Positions 35,548-43,905 of a stretch of 64,000 nucleotides of DNA are shown piece after piece. The notes under the pieces were generated by a model. The model did no database searches. It had not been told where the DNA came from and worked only from the letters and a program-made list of their open reading frames with translations. Location: contig NZ_LIUT01000001.1 in assembly GCF_001277345.1 (NCBI RefSeq), forward strand, positions 997,082 through 1,061,081. Direction: 5' to 3'. Position numbers and translations under genes: made by a program. Numbering within the stretch: position 1 is the stretch's first letter; each line of letters opens with the position of its first letter. The stretch is from Paenibacillus solani (GTDB taxonomy: Bacteria > Bacillota > Bacilli > Paenibacillales > Paenibacillaceae).

Positions 35548-35608
35548 CTCGGGGAAGTGGCGTAGTAGATAGTAACCATTTCTTATGGTGTAGGGAGGAA
35601 GTCTTCGA

Positions 35609-36292
35609 ATGAACGCAATTTGGTTTATGGTGTTTTCAACATTTGAAACACTGGCCATTTACTCATTAATCATGACCCTGCTTAGATATAAAACAACAGC
35701 GTACATATGGCAGGCGCTAGTCGTCATGATCCTTGCCAATATTCAGAGTTTCATCATGCGCAATGAACTTCATATGGATTTTCTTGCCCCTCTTTTAACC
35801 GTGCTTATCTTTGTTTTTTTATTTGCTGCTATTATCAAGATTCCTGTCATCTGGTCAGCGATTTGCACCATCATCGGTTACATGCTGTATGCACTGATTC
35901 AAACTGTTTATCTGACAACGATATTCGGCTCAATAGATTCTATTCAGAATGTGCCTTCCCATGGCTATATCCTTCAGATACTGTCAGCAGGGACAGGACT
36001 GCTGCTATCTTGGATTATGTACAAACTAGGGATCGGGTTTAGATACGATCTAGAGAAGCTGCGCTTCAGATTTGAACACATATTATTGATTGCTTTAATC
36101 GTTGTGGTATTGGTATTAATAGCTATATTGTTTTACCTCAATCGGTTGTGGCTTGATCTTCTCTTCTTTGGCATAACATTCGGAATTTTCTTGTATTATG
36201 CGATTCATACGGAGGAGCGGGATACTTTTGATCGTGGAAAGATTAGCGGGCCGGATGGCGGCAGAGATCAAGCGCCAGGTTCCCGACCATAA
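35609..36292 (+). CDS. six-helix membrane protein, AgrC-sensor-like without kinase
   Basis: A 227-residue protein with about six hydrophobic helices in residues 1-200 and a short charged tail (EERDTFDRGKISGPDGG). The layout equals the N-terminal sensing half of AgrC-type receptors, but no histidine kinase or ATPase domain follows. ATG at 35609 follows GGGAGG. Its end overlaps the AgrB-like start by about 65 bases, so translation is coupled. Options: peptide receptor or immunity protein, exporter helper, or a truncated receptor. Not recognised as a named family. Confidence 0.75.
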   Translation: MNAIWFMVFSTFETLAIYSLIMTLLRYKTTAYIWQALVVMILANIQSFIMRNELHMDFLAPLLTVLIFVFLFAAIIKIPVIWSAICTIIGYMLYALIQTVYLTTIFGSIDSIQNVPSHGYILQILSAGTGLLLSWIMYKLGIGFRYDLEKLRFRFEHILLIALIVVVLVLIAILFYLNRLWLDLLFFGITFGIFLYYAIHTEERDTFDRGKISGPDGGRDQAPGSRP

Positions 36293-36770
36293 ATCTTCTA
36301 TTCCAGTATTAAAGCATGCGATCATCATCCTAATAAACGTTGGTCTTATCGTGATCTTCACGCTGCTGATTTCGTTAATTACGGATAACCTGAAACAGGC
36401 GGTTATTGCCTTAATCGGCTTTGCCTTACTCAGGCAGTGCTCCGGAGGGCTTCATCTAAAGACGGGGGCAGGCTGCATTGTTTTCACAACCGTATTGTTT
36501 ACTTTGGTATCTTATGTAGAGATGGAGTCTACCGGTGTATTTCTGATGAATGCGATCAGTCTGTTATTGGTTATGAATTTCGCTCCAAGCCGAATCGAGA
36601 AACAATCTCGTATTCCGAGGAAGCATTATTTTAAGCTACGCATACTCAGCTGTTTGATTGTTTTAACTAATTTTGGATTTCAGTCACCCACATTAGCTGT
36701 CGTATTTTTGATCCAGGCTGTTAGTTTATTACGCTGGAGAGGAGGACAAGCTCATGTTATGGATTCATAA
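36228..36770 (+). CDS. AgrB-like accessory gene regulator peptidase
   Basis: A 180-residue membrane protease of the AgrB family. From TTG at 36228, after CGGAGGAGCGGG, the catalytic pair falls at H76 and C83 in LLRQCSGGLHLKTGAGC, matching the 7-residue spacing of S. aureus H77/C84. Four or five membrane helices surround it. In the family it cleaves the C-terminal tail of the AgrD propeptide and forms the thiolactone or lactone ring. It overlaps the preceding gene by 65 bases and the propeptide gene by 17. ATG at 36198 is an alternative start but lacks a site. Confidence 0.88.
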   Translation: MIVERLAGRMAAEIKRQVPDHKSSIPVLKHAIIILINVGLIVIFTLLISLITDNLKQAVIALIGFALLRQCSGGLHLKTGAGCIVFTTVLFTLVSYVEMESTGVFLMNAISLLLVMNFAPSRIEKQSRIPRKHYFKLRILSCLIVLTNFGFQSPTLAVVFLIQAVSLLRWRGGQAHVMDS

Positions 36771-36894
36771 AATTAGACATCAGCTGTATACGTATCTTGC
36801 AACTGCACTGACGCTGGTTGCCGTATTTGTAGTCAATACAGCAAGCCCCGTATTCGTGTATAGCGGAGAGACACCGGAAGAACTTTTGAAATAG
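36754..36894 (+). CDS. AgrD-like cyclic lactone autoinducer propeptide
   Basis: A 46-residue propeptide. ATG at 36754 follows GAGGAGG inside the end of the AgrB-like gene. N-terminal amphipathic basic helix (MLWIHKIRHQLYTYLATAL), hydrophobic middle, then NTASPVFVY, then the acidic tail SGETPEELLK, which fits the conserved PEELL tail of AgrD peptides. There is no Cys, so the ring would be a Ser lactone at S31 (about S31-Y36, SPVFVY), as in enterococcal FsrD. Order, overlap with AgrB and tail motif make the call strong. Confidence 0.85.
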   Translation: MLWIHKIRHQLYTYLATALTLVAVFVVNTASPVFVYSGETPEELLK

Positions 36895-36978
36895 CATTTG
36901 ATTCGGTGAGTCAGAAGAGCGGTGGGTTTGAGTGGGGATGGAGGAGAAGATAGAGGGTTAGTGAATAGAATAAATGAT

Positions 36979-37005
36979 CGGTACCTTTTTAGGTACCGTT
37001 TTTTT
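36979..37005 (+). terminator. terminator of the agr-like operon
   Basis: CGGTACC pairs with GGTACCG around TTTTTA, followed by seven T residues. Nothing else is seen in 36895-37244. Confidence 0.88.
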
Positions 37006-37244
37006 ATATAGTTCCCGGCAGGCGTTTCATTCTGATCATTGGCTCTAATGTTTGACTTCATTATATGTCCAATCATCACCCATGCTCATTCCGGATTATA
37101 ACACGGGTTGTGCAGCCTTACGGTGTCATATAAGTTTTCTATTTCTATCCTAATTGTTCTGTACATTTCGTATTTCTAAAACTATTTAAAGGAAATTATA
37201 GTAATAATATTATGTGAAATAAAGGAATAAGAAAGGTGGTTTTT

Positions 37245-37580
37245 ATGAAAGGCAAGACAATGATATTCTTGACATGTTTATTGTTACTTTTATTGATTAG
37301 TGGCTGCGGTAATTCAAAGCAGCAATTGGAGAAATATGCTATCGAAAAAAAGAACTTAACAAACAGAATCTCCGATCTCGAAGACCAAAGAGCTTATTTA
37401 GAAGAAGAGTTAAAGCAGGCAATGGAAAATTTATCACCCGAAGTTCTTTATAACGTCGCTAAACAGTATGCAGATAAAGATCGTGAAAAAGCTAAGTCTT
37501 ATCTACTGGTGTTAATTGATCAATTTCCTTCTTCCGAACAGGCAAAAAAGGCTAGAGATTTAATTGGAAATGTCAAATAG
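37245..37580 (+). CDS. coiled-coil lipoprotein
   Basis: A 111-residue lipoprotein with lipobox LISGC near residue 22. After the Cys comes a coiled coil (EKKNLTNRISDLEDQRAYLEEELKQAM) and then a helical repeat LSPEVLYNVAKQYADKDREKAKSYLLVLIDQFPSSEQAKKA that looks like a single TPR-type pair. ATG at 37245 follows AAGGTGG; GTG at 37236 is a weak alternative. Family not recognised; probably an envelope scaffolding or adaptor protein. Confidence 0.75.
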   Translation: MKGKTMIFLTCLLLLLLISGCGNSKQQLEKYAIEKKNLTNRISDLEDQRAYLEEELKQAMENLSPEVLYNVAKQYADKDREKAKSYLLVLIDQFPSSEQAKKARDLIGNVK

Positions 37581-37688
37581 ACTTGTATTTTTCCTCTCAT
37601 GATACTCAGACTGGACCATTATATACAGAGCCGATTATCATGCGTCCATTTTGCGTAATTAGATAAGATCAACGAGAAAAGTGTAAAT

Positions 37689-37718
37689 GAAAAAAGCCCT
37701 TGCTACGCAAGGGCTCTT
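37689..37718 (-). terminator. terminator of tRNA-Val
   Basis: On the minus strand GAGCCCTTGC pairs with GCAAGGGCTT around GTA, followed by TTTT. Same hairpin type as the other tRNA terminators in this window. Confidence 0.85.
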
Positions 37719-37723
37719 AGTGA

Positions 37724-37796
37724 TGATCTGTAGTGGGCTCGAACCACTGACCCCTACCCTGTCAAGATAGTGCTCTCCCAGCTGAGCTAACAGATC
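37724..37796 (-). tRNA. tRNA-Val (GAC)
   Basis: On the minus strand a full cloverleaf folds: acceptor GATCTGT/ACAGATC (7 pairs), D-arm GCTC/GAGC, anticodon stem CTATC/GGTAG with loop TTGACAG (anticodon GAC), T-arm AGTGG/CCACT with TTCGAGC, and discriminator A. No CCA is encoded. The arms match standard tRNA-Val but the acceptor stem is unusual. Confidence 0.88.
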
Positions 37797-37932
37797 ATGA
37801 AATATTTAAAAAGGTAATTCATATATTACCAGCAGACCATCTGTCTGTCAATCATTTTCTCGCGTTATAAAAAGCTCCATTCCGGTTCAGACTAGTTACA
37901 GCGTGATTTGGCATTATAGGAGGAGAATAGGA

Positions 37933-38196
37933 ATGGCAGTAGAGAAATCTCAGGGTAATCGACGGGCTGGAGTGGTGCTTATCCTGTTGGCAGGATCGAT
38001 TGTTGGCAGTGGCTGCAGTATCCCGGCGAGAACGTCTGTGCAGCTGGAACCGCTGCAAGCTCCCACAGCGCCTGTCATGCTGGATGTTTACAGCCGCTCG
38101 ATACAGAGGGACGTATATTCCCAGCAGGGGGACGGTTTGTTGGAACCGGTATCCCCCATGGATTCGGTAGATACCTTGCACGATCTCAATCCGTAG
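37933..38196 (+). CDS. small membrane-anchored or lipoprotein-like protein
   Basis: An 87-residue protein. ATG at 37933 follows AGGAGGAG. A basic N-terminus (KSQGNRRAG) and hydrophobic segment VVLILLAGSIVGSGC could be a lipoprotein signal (GSGC) or a single anchor; the rest is a disordered Pro/Ser/Asp-rich tail. No family recognised. Confidence 0.55.
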   Translation: MAVEKSQGNRRAGVVLILLAGSIVGSGCSIPARTSVQLEPLQAPTAPVMLDVYSRSIQRDVYSQQGDGLLEPVSPMDSVDTLHDLNP

Positions 38197-38226
38197 AGTT
38201 GCGCATGAGAATGGTGGTTCTCTATG

Positions 38227-38337
38227 CTATTCCTCATCCCATTTACGGGAATACCCTTTTTTGATTGTCCAGAAGGTTGGATAGATGACCAGAACGGCAA
38301 TGACGATGGACCAAAATATCGTAGCTCCCATACCCAT
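38227..38337 (-). CDS. 36-residue single-pass membrane protein
   Basis: ATG at 38337 follows AAAGGAG by 10 bases. The product is MGMGATIFWSIVIAVLVIY, then a short amphipathic charged tail with KKGYSRKWDEE. One helix, small, with a conserved look. It is convergent to the gene at 37933-38196 and 112 bases upstream of the divergent GNAT gene. Function unknown; the strong site and membrane pattern argue for a real gene. Confidence 0.65.
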   Translation of the reverse strand: MGMGATIFWSIVIAVLVIYPTFWTIKKGYSRKWDEE

Positions 38338-38449
38338 AAAGGCAATGCTCCTTTCGCGGCACATTAGTTTATACTATACAGGAAAACGATTATTTTGTAT
38401 AATATTCCGATCTGCAATAGCACGAGAAATTACATAAAGAGGTGTTGAC

Positions 38450-38893
38450 ATGGCAGCAGAAATCATAAATGTAACAACAGAAGAGCAGTTGCAGCAGGCG
38501 ATGGATATTCGCAAGGATGTTTTTGTACTGGAACAAAAAGTGCCGATTGACTTGGAAATCGATGACTACGATCGATTGGATTCGGAAGCACATCATGTGT
38601 TGATCAAGTCGGAGGGACAGTACGCAGCTACGGGACGTATCATCTATTACAATAAGGATTCCGCCAAAATGCAGCGTATTGCGGTGCGCAAACCATTTCG
38701 TTCGAAGGGGATTGGCCGTGTATTGATGATGGCACTGGAAGCTCAGGCACGTGAATTGAAGCTGCAATATTCTGTGCTGGATGCTCAGGTGCAGGCCGAA
38801 GCATTTTATCAAAAGCTTGGGTATGAGACGATTTCAGACGAGCCGTTTGATGATGCAGGAATTCCTCATGTCCGTATGAAAAAAGAACTGTAA
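38450..38893 (+). CDS. GNAT acetyltransferase (YjcF-like)
   Basis: A 147-residue GNAT protein. The CoA loop reads MQRIAVRKPFRSKGIGRVLM, and EAFYQKLGYETISDEPFDDAGIPHVRM is typical of the YjcF/ElaA-like subgroup. ATG at 38450 follows GAGGTG. Substrate unknown. Confidence 0.88.
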   Translation: MAAEIINVTTEEQLQQAMDIRKDVFVLEQKVPIDLEIDDYDRLDSEAHHVLIKSEGQYAATGRIIYYNKDSAKMQRIAVRKPFRSKGIGRVLMMALEAQARELKLQYSVLDAQVQAEAFYQKLGYETISDEPFDDAGIPHVRMKKEL

Positions 38894-38922
38894 CTCATAA
38901 GATATATTGTCAGGCATAAAGG

Positions 38923-38954
38923 AAAGACCCCGAGAAATGTCTCGGGGTCTTTTG
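38923..38954. terminator. bidirectional terminator
   Basis: AAAGACCCCGAG pairs with CTCGGGGTCTTT around AAATGT. It lies between the GNAT gene and the convergent DUF3892 gene. Confidence 0.88.
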
Positions 38955-38962
38955 TGCATCAT

Positions 38963-39199
38963 TTAGAAAGTTGGCAGATTGTCCAAGTTGTTGCTGGGAT
39001 CGCCATCCGCATTGGAACGCAGATGCTCGTCGCCATCACGGCCACGAAATACGTTCAGGTTTTTGATTTCTTTATTCTTGGCCATCTGCTGCGCAGTTTT
39101 GTAATCGACGATGCTGCCGTTATCCAGCTTAAGTTCGATGATGTCGCCATCGCCATTCTTGCGAACGCCTACGACTTCTTGTTGTTGTCCATTGTCCAT
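38963..39199 (-). CDS. DUF3892 domain protein
   Basis: A 78-residue protein with VVGVRKNGDGDIIELKLDNGSIVDY, the DUF3892 pattern, and a KNLNVFRGRDGDEHLRS ending. ATG at 39199 follows GGGAGGCGATC. Single gene. Function unknown; often small soluble proteins of Firmicutes. Confidence 0.8.
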   Translation of the reverse strand: MDNGQQQEVVGVRKNGDGDIIELKLDNGSIVDYKTAQQMAKNKEIKNLNVFRGRDGDEHLRSNADGDPSNNLDNLPTF

Positions 39200-39277
39200 A
39201 TGATCGCCTCCCGGGTTTAGTGTTCCCAGGGAACCTCATAATCTATTCATCTATATATAATGAACGACAAAATGAAA

Positions 39278-40015
39278 TTACAATTCGTAGACCCGCTGCT
39301 GCTCTACAAACTCCATGATCCCGGTCTTGCCAATGAATGCTTCCACGTCATCGCTGTAATGCATGAGGTAGGTACGCTCTTGAATGTTCTCAGGCAGACT
39401 GAGCAATTCATCAAGGGTGGTATGAACCTCGCCGGGTCCTTGCAGCTGGCATTCGTGCAGAATGACCTCGCAATCCCGCTCATTAACCAATTCATTGAGT
39501 AGTTGAGGATCGAATACCATATCTGCACTGTAAAAAATCCGATCATTCAAATAGAGCGAATAGCTGTCCTTGCCAGGTATATGCTGCGTCGGTATCAGTT
39601 CTACCGAGATTCCTGGTGAGATATCCGTTTTTACTCCCGGTTTGAGAGGATAGACATCAAATACATCTTGAAGGGAAGAGATATGTCCTTGCTGATATAA
39701 TCCACCCTTCAGTGTGTGCTCCCATATCGGTTCTACTAAAGCTTCAGCAATGTAGAGGGGAAGTTTACGATTAAACTTCATTTTCATCATGAAGGCCAGC
39801 TCTTCCATGCCGCCGACATGGTCCGCATGAATATGCGTGATGAGCAGGGCATTCACATCGTTAAAAGTCTTATCCAGCTGATGAAGTGCCAGGGGAGCGG
39901 TGACGCCGCAATCGATAAGAAGTGTGAAATTTTCGTCTTGGATCAGTGCGTTGTTGTTGTAGTAGTTCTTGGCAAACGCACTGCCAGTGCCAAGCATTTG
40001 CAGTTTCAATGTCAA
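39278..40015 (-). CDS. metallo-beta-lactamase fold hydrolase (RNase Z-like)
   Basis: A 245-residue MBL-fold protein with metal motif [10 protein letters not shown] (60-69), preceded by MLGTGSAF and DCG, and later metal-binding SADMVFD and HECQ and a C-terminal LMHYSDD. TTG at 40015 follows AGGAGG with an 8-base gap. Relatives include RNase Z and arylsulfatase-like hydrolases; the substrate could be RNA ends or a small ester. Single gene. Confidence 0.87.
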   Translation of the reverse strand: MTLKLQMLGTGSAFAKNYYNNNALIQDENFTLLIDCGVTAPLALHQLDKTFNDVNALLITHIHADHVGGMEELAFMMKMKFNRKLPLYIAEALVEPIWEHTLKGGLYQQGHISSLQDVFDVYPLKPGVKTDISPGISVELIPTQHIPGKDSYSLYLNDRIFYSADMVFDPQLLNELVNERDCEVILHECQLQGPGEVHTTLDELLSLPENIQERTYLMHYSDDVEAFIGKTGIMEFVEQQRVYEL

Positions 40016-40252
40016 TGTTGAAACCTCCTGATGAAATGATGTATAGGCCAGTAGCTAATGTATATCTTATCGAACTTTGGATATTTTTACACGGAATCCG
40101 GGGTGAATTAATCATGATTATGTAATAAAAGTTATGGACGAGCTTATAAGAAAAAAATTTTACCACAAAGTGCAAAATTGTCCGCAACTTGTTTTTTGAC
40201 ATGTAGTATACACATATAACAACAAGATGAGCCAATGGAGGGAAATTATAAT

Positions 40253-40804
40253 ATGAAGTGGAAAAAAGTGATGGCATGTATGCTAGTGCTTTCGTTAATG
40301 GGTGGCAGCACCTTATTATTTGCTGATTCCGTCAATGAGCGTGTCCGTGTCTGGATGAACGGGCATGAATTGAAGGATGGGGGATACTTAATTGATGGCA
40401 AGACCTATGTACCGGTTCGGGAGTTTGATGGGGCTGTAGATTGGAATTCAAGCAATGGACAAGTTCAGGTGATTAAACCGAATGTGCATATTTTTCTGTT
40501 TAAAGGAGATACTGTATTCGGAAATGTGAACAAGGGCAAACTGAAGTTCAATGTTTTTAGCCAGGTAGACAGCTTGAACAATGATATCCATGCCGTAAAA
40601 GTTGCAATCGAGGATCCTGCAGGCAATGTTAAGGATATTCAATCCCAGGAAGTGAAGGACCGCAAAGATAATTTCTGGTTCCGCACCTACGATTTCACAT
40701 ATGACTTTAAAACGACAGGCAAATACTCGGTTGGTTTTTATGTGAAAGTCAAACCGGAAGACGGGTTTGTTAAAGTTGCAGAGAAAGTGATTACTGCGCT
40801 TTAA
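40253..40804 (+). CDS. secreted stalk-domain (copper amine oxidase N-terminal-like) protein
   Basis: A 183-residue protein. Signal peptide (residues 1-23), then VRVWMNGHELKDGGYLIDGKTYVPVREF, the repeated-type fold found in Paenibacillus surface proteins and named after the copper amine oxidase N-terminus. The C-terminal half is an Ig-like beta domain. ATG at 40253 follows GGAGGG; ATG at 40235 is too early. Likely binds wall or sugars; no enzymatic motif. Confidence 0.82.
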   Translation: MKWKKVMACMLVLSLMGGSTLLFADSVNERVRVWMNGHELKDGGYLIDGKTYVPVREFDGAVDWNSSNGQVQVIKPNVHIFLFKGDTVFGNVNKGKLKFNVFSQVDSLNNDIHAVKVAIEDPAGNVKDIQSQEVKDRKDNFWFRTYDFTYDFKTTGKYSVGFYVKVKPEDGFVKVAEKVITAL

Positions 40805-40895
40805 TTCATGGAGTACCTTGGAAAAATTGACCTGAATAAGCGATCCATGATACGATACGATCGTATGATAATTTAACCGAAGTGAGGTTTTTTCA

Positions 40896-41219
40896 ATGAG
40901 CGAACACAAACATGAACACGGAGATGCTTGCGGCTGCGGTCAGGATCATGACCACGACCATGAACATGAAGAGTTTGTGCTTACATTGACGGATGAAGAA
41001 GGAAAAGAAGTAGAGATGGTTCTTGTGGAGACATTTGATGTCGGCGAGAAACTTTACGCACTTTTGCTTGAACGCGAGAATCCGGAAGCGGACGGCGTCA
41101 TTCTACGTATGGAAGAAGAGAACGAGGAAATGGTTCTTTACAATATTGAGGACGAAGACGAATGGAATGAAGTAGAGGCGGTTTATAACGAACTGGTCGC
41201 TGCTGCAAACCAGGAATAA
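40896..41219 (+). CDS. DUF1292 protein with His-rich N-terminus
   Basis: A 107-residue acidic protein. Residues 3-25 are rich in His, Asp and Cys (HKHEHGDACGCG, then HDHDHEHEE), a likely metal-binding stretch added to a YrzB/DUF1292 core (LTLTDEEGKEVEMVLVETFDVG through YNIEDEDEW). ATG at 40896 follows GAGGTTTTTTC. DUF1292 proteins have no clear function; YrzB often lies near yrrK/yrrL in Bacillus, but not here. Confidence 0.85.
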   Translation: MSEHKHEHGDACGCGQDHDHDHEHEEFVLTLTDEEGKEVEMVLVETFDVGEKLYALLLERENPEADGVILRMEEENEEMVLYNIEDEDEWNEVEAVYNELVAAANQE

Positions 41220-41233
41220 GACTTCTCCCAATG

Positions 41234-41275
41234 AAAACCCCGGTGCGAATTAATCGCACCGGGGTTTTTGTTTTT
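41234..41275. terminator. bidirectional terminator
   Basis: AAAACCCCGGTGCGA pairs with TCGCACCGGGGTTTT around ATTAA, with a T run on the plus strand. Separates the DUF1292 gene from convergent speA. Confidence 0.9.
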
Positions 41276-41284
41276 CGTGAAGAA

Positions 41285-42760
41285 TTAGAATATCGGATCG
41301 GTTTCTACGATGACCTTCACATTCTGAATGCTCCGATCCTCCGGACCTTTGACAGGAAGACCTACATCGACATGATCGATAATGTAATCGATGTTTTCCT
41401 GGGAAATAACTTCACCCGGAAGCAAGATCGGTATCCCTGGCGGATATACGTAGATGAATTCAGCGATAATTCTCCCTGCCGATTCCTTGAATGGCACTAC
41501 CTCAGTATCTCCGTAAAATGCATCGCGAGGGATAAGCGACAACTGCGGAATTTCTGGTGTTTTCACAACTAACTCGTTAATCTCATTCACATGCATGTAC
41601 TGATTCGAAAGCTCGCGGAGCGCTGTCAGCAAAATATCGATGGCCTCCTGATTGTCTCCCGGTGTAATGAGGCACAGAATATTGTACATATCACTGAGCT
41701 CAACCTCTATATTGTAGTGATCCCGCAGCCAGTTCTCGGTTTCATATCCTGTAATGCCGAGATGGCGTACATGGATCGTCAATTTGGTCGGATCATAAGA
41801 GTATGTTGCTTCTCCGCCTAATATTTCTTCACCGAAGCTGTACAAACCTTCGATTTTATTGACTTCCTGACGTGCATATTGCGCTAACTCAATTGTCCTT
41901 GCTGCCATTTCTCGTCCATGCAGCGCCAAACTGCGGCGTGAAGTATCAAGCGATGCCAGCAGGATGTAGGAGGTGGAGGTTGTGGTCAGCATGCTGATGA
42001 TTGTCTGTACGCGATAAGGATTGATGTATCCGTTCTTGGTATTCACGTTCAGTACGGAGCTCTGCGTCATCGAGCCGCCGAGTTTGTGCACGCTGGTCGC
42101 AGCCATATCGGCCCCGGCTTCCATTGCCGACATCGGAAGATCTTCATGAAAATGGATCAATACGCCGTGCGCCTCATCCACGAGAACGGGTACGTTGTAG
42201 CTGTGAGCCAAATCCACGATTTCCTTCAGATTGGCGCTTACGCCGAAGTATGTCGGGTTAATGACCAATACGGCTTTGGCGTCAGGGTGACGTTTTAATG
42301 CTTTCCGGACCGAGCTGATGGTGATGCCGTGATCGATTCCCACATTGGCATCCTGGGCAGGCGATACGAATACAGGCTTGGCCCCGGTAAAAATGATGGC
42401 GGAAAGCACGGATTTATGGACATTGCGCGGTATGATGATTTTATCGCCAGGCGAACATACCGACATGATCATAGTCATGATCGCTCCACTTGTTCCTTGG
42501 ACACTGAAGTAGGTGTGATCGGCACCGAATGCATCGGCGGCCAGCTTTTGGGCTTCCTCGATGACGCCTGTAGGTTGATGTAAATCATCCAGCGGCGCAA
42601 TATTGATCAAATCTATAGAAAAGGCGTTATCCCCTATAAATTCCCGAAATTCGGCATCGGTGCCGAGGCCCTTCTTATGTCCCGGAATGTGAAATTGCAC
42701 GGGGTTTTTGGCCGCATGTTCTTTAAGTGCGGTGAAGAGCGGTGTACGACTGTGGTCCAT
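41285..42760 (-). CDS. speA: arginine decarboxylase (SpeA type)
   Basis: A 491-residue PLP enzyme of the Orn/Lys/Arg decarboxylase class. The PLP Lys is in TSVHKLGGSMTQSSVLN; FHIPGHKKG opens the large domain and LLPGEVI lies near the end. Length fits Bacillus SpeA (about 490), which decarboxylates arginine to agmatine for polyamine synthesis. ATG at 42760 (MDHSRTPLF) aligns with the Bacillus start as I recall it, so the GTG at 42772 was not used. Lysine decarboxylase is an alternative within the class. Confidence 0.9.
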   Translation of the reverse strand: MDHSRTPLFTALKEHAAKNPVQFHIPGHKKGLGTDAEFREFIGDNAFSIDLINIAPLDDLHQPTGVIEEAQKLAADAFGADHTYFSVQGTSGAIMTMIMSVCSPGDKIIIPRNVHKSVLSAIIFTGAKPVFVSPAQDANVGIDHGITISSVRKALKRHPDAKAVLVINPTYFGVSANLKEIVDLAHSYNVPVLVDEAHGVLIHFHEDLPMSAMEAGADMAATSVHKLGGSMTQSSVLNVNTKNGYINPYRVQTIISMLTTTSTSYILLASLDTSRRSLALHGREMAARTIELAQYARQEVNKIEGLYSFGEEILGGEATYSYDPTKLTIHVRHLGITGYETENWLRDHYNIEVELSDMYNILCLITPGDNQEAIDILLTALRELSNQYMHVNEINELVVKTPEIPQLSLIPRDAFYGDTEVVPFKESAGRIIAEFIYVYPPGIPILLPGEVISQENIDYIIDHVDVGLPVKGPEDRSIQNVKVIVETDPIF

Positions 42761-42971
42761 GGACGTTGTCACAACCTTTCCCTATGTTTATTTTCTTATG
42801 ATTTGTTGATTTCTGTTTTTATATAAACAAAATTGAGTATAGCAAAATAGGGGGGGAATGCAAGAAGATTGTCCGGCTTTTTTTCGCTTGGCTCAGCAGG
42901 GCATCAAACCATTGTTTCCATGAATATTGAAGATGCTGCATTCATCGTTCCTTCATTAGACTATCACTCAT

Positions 42972-42997
42972 AAAAAAAGAGCTGCACCCGCAGCCCC
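42972..42997 (-). terminator. terminator of yktB-like gene
   Basis: On the minus strand GGGCTGC and GCAGCTC pair around GGGT, followed by seven T residues. Confidence 0.85.
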
Positions 42998-43020
42998 TCC
43001 TTCTAACATGTTAGGCATAT

Positions 43021-43644
43021 CTAAAATGCCATCTTATACAGCGGCAGCAGCTTCTCAAACGTCTCTTGGACGGTGTGAATCAGCTCGTCTCCTGTTAACT
43101 TGACGGCTTCCTCTCGCGGAATGCGCAAACCGCACATGACTTCAGCTTTCTTAACCTGCTTCAGCTTCTCAATCAAACGTGCAAAATCCTGCTCGCTCAT
43201 ACTCTGATGAGTTGTACCCTCCGGATTCATATGATCCATGGACCAATAAAAATTGTTTGGCACAGCCTTCGCGGTCTTCTTCAGCTGGGCTTCCAAATGG
43301 TTAGCAAACACAGTTTTGTTGGGACTTTCATAAATAATAGCAAAAATGACAAAGAGATGTGTTCCAAACATGCCCACTTCAAAGTGAGGAAGTGCTTTGT
43401 AGCCGCGTTTATTGGCAGCCCAAGCGACCCACGTGTCGATGGGAGGATTAACGGTCCGTCTTGCATGCTTGGCCACATGCACGAACATCTCTTCTCCAAC
43501 CAGTGCGGATATATAAGGTGCCAGCTCGGCACCAAGCATCTCTAGCTTGGGTCTTACACGTTCTATGAGAACCTCCATACGGGCCTCAAGCCCGGGTACA
43601 GAGAATACGTCGAAATCTTGATCTGTAAATGCATGAACCGTCAT
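43021..43644 (-). CDS. DUF1054 (YktB-like) protein
   Basis: A 207-residue protein of the YktB family. The start MTVHAFTDQDFDVFSVPGLEARM and the block PHFEVGMFGTHLFVIFAIIYESPNK are typical. A member has a crystal structure but no defined function. ATG at 43644, with GGAGG upstream. Single gene. Confidence 0.9.
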   Translation of the reverse strand: MTVHAFTDQDFDVFSVPGLEARMEVLIERVRPKLEMLGAELAPYISALVGEEMFVHVAKHARRTVNPPIDTWVAWAANKRGYKALPHFEVGMFGTHLFVIFAIIYESPNKTVFANHLEAQLKKTAKAVPNNFYWSMDHMNPEGTTHQSMSEQDFARLIEKLKQVKKAEVMCGLRIPREEAVKLTGDELIHTVQETFEKLLPLYKMAF

Positions 43645-43905
43645 GGATGCAGTGGCCTCCTATTGGTGATGATCTTTTTCAAACCAGCGTTTTGAATTAA
43701 CTCATTATACCATAAGGCAAGTGTCATCATGCATAAGCCGGAAAAGCTTCACCGTATTTTCATCAGGGGGAAAAATAGTCAATAAACCAAGTTACCGTTA
43801 CATAAGATGGAGTATAAGATATAGATAAGACAACATTAAAAGCAGCCATGGGGGAATTCTTCACCGTCTTTTAGTGATCGGTAGTAAACCGGAGGAGGGA
43901 GTGCC

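Noticed and set aside
35432..35569. 47-codon frame in the agr-like leader as a gene
   Set aside because: No usable ribosome-binding site before the GTG or ATG; kept only as an alternative explanation of the leader.
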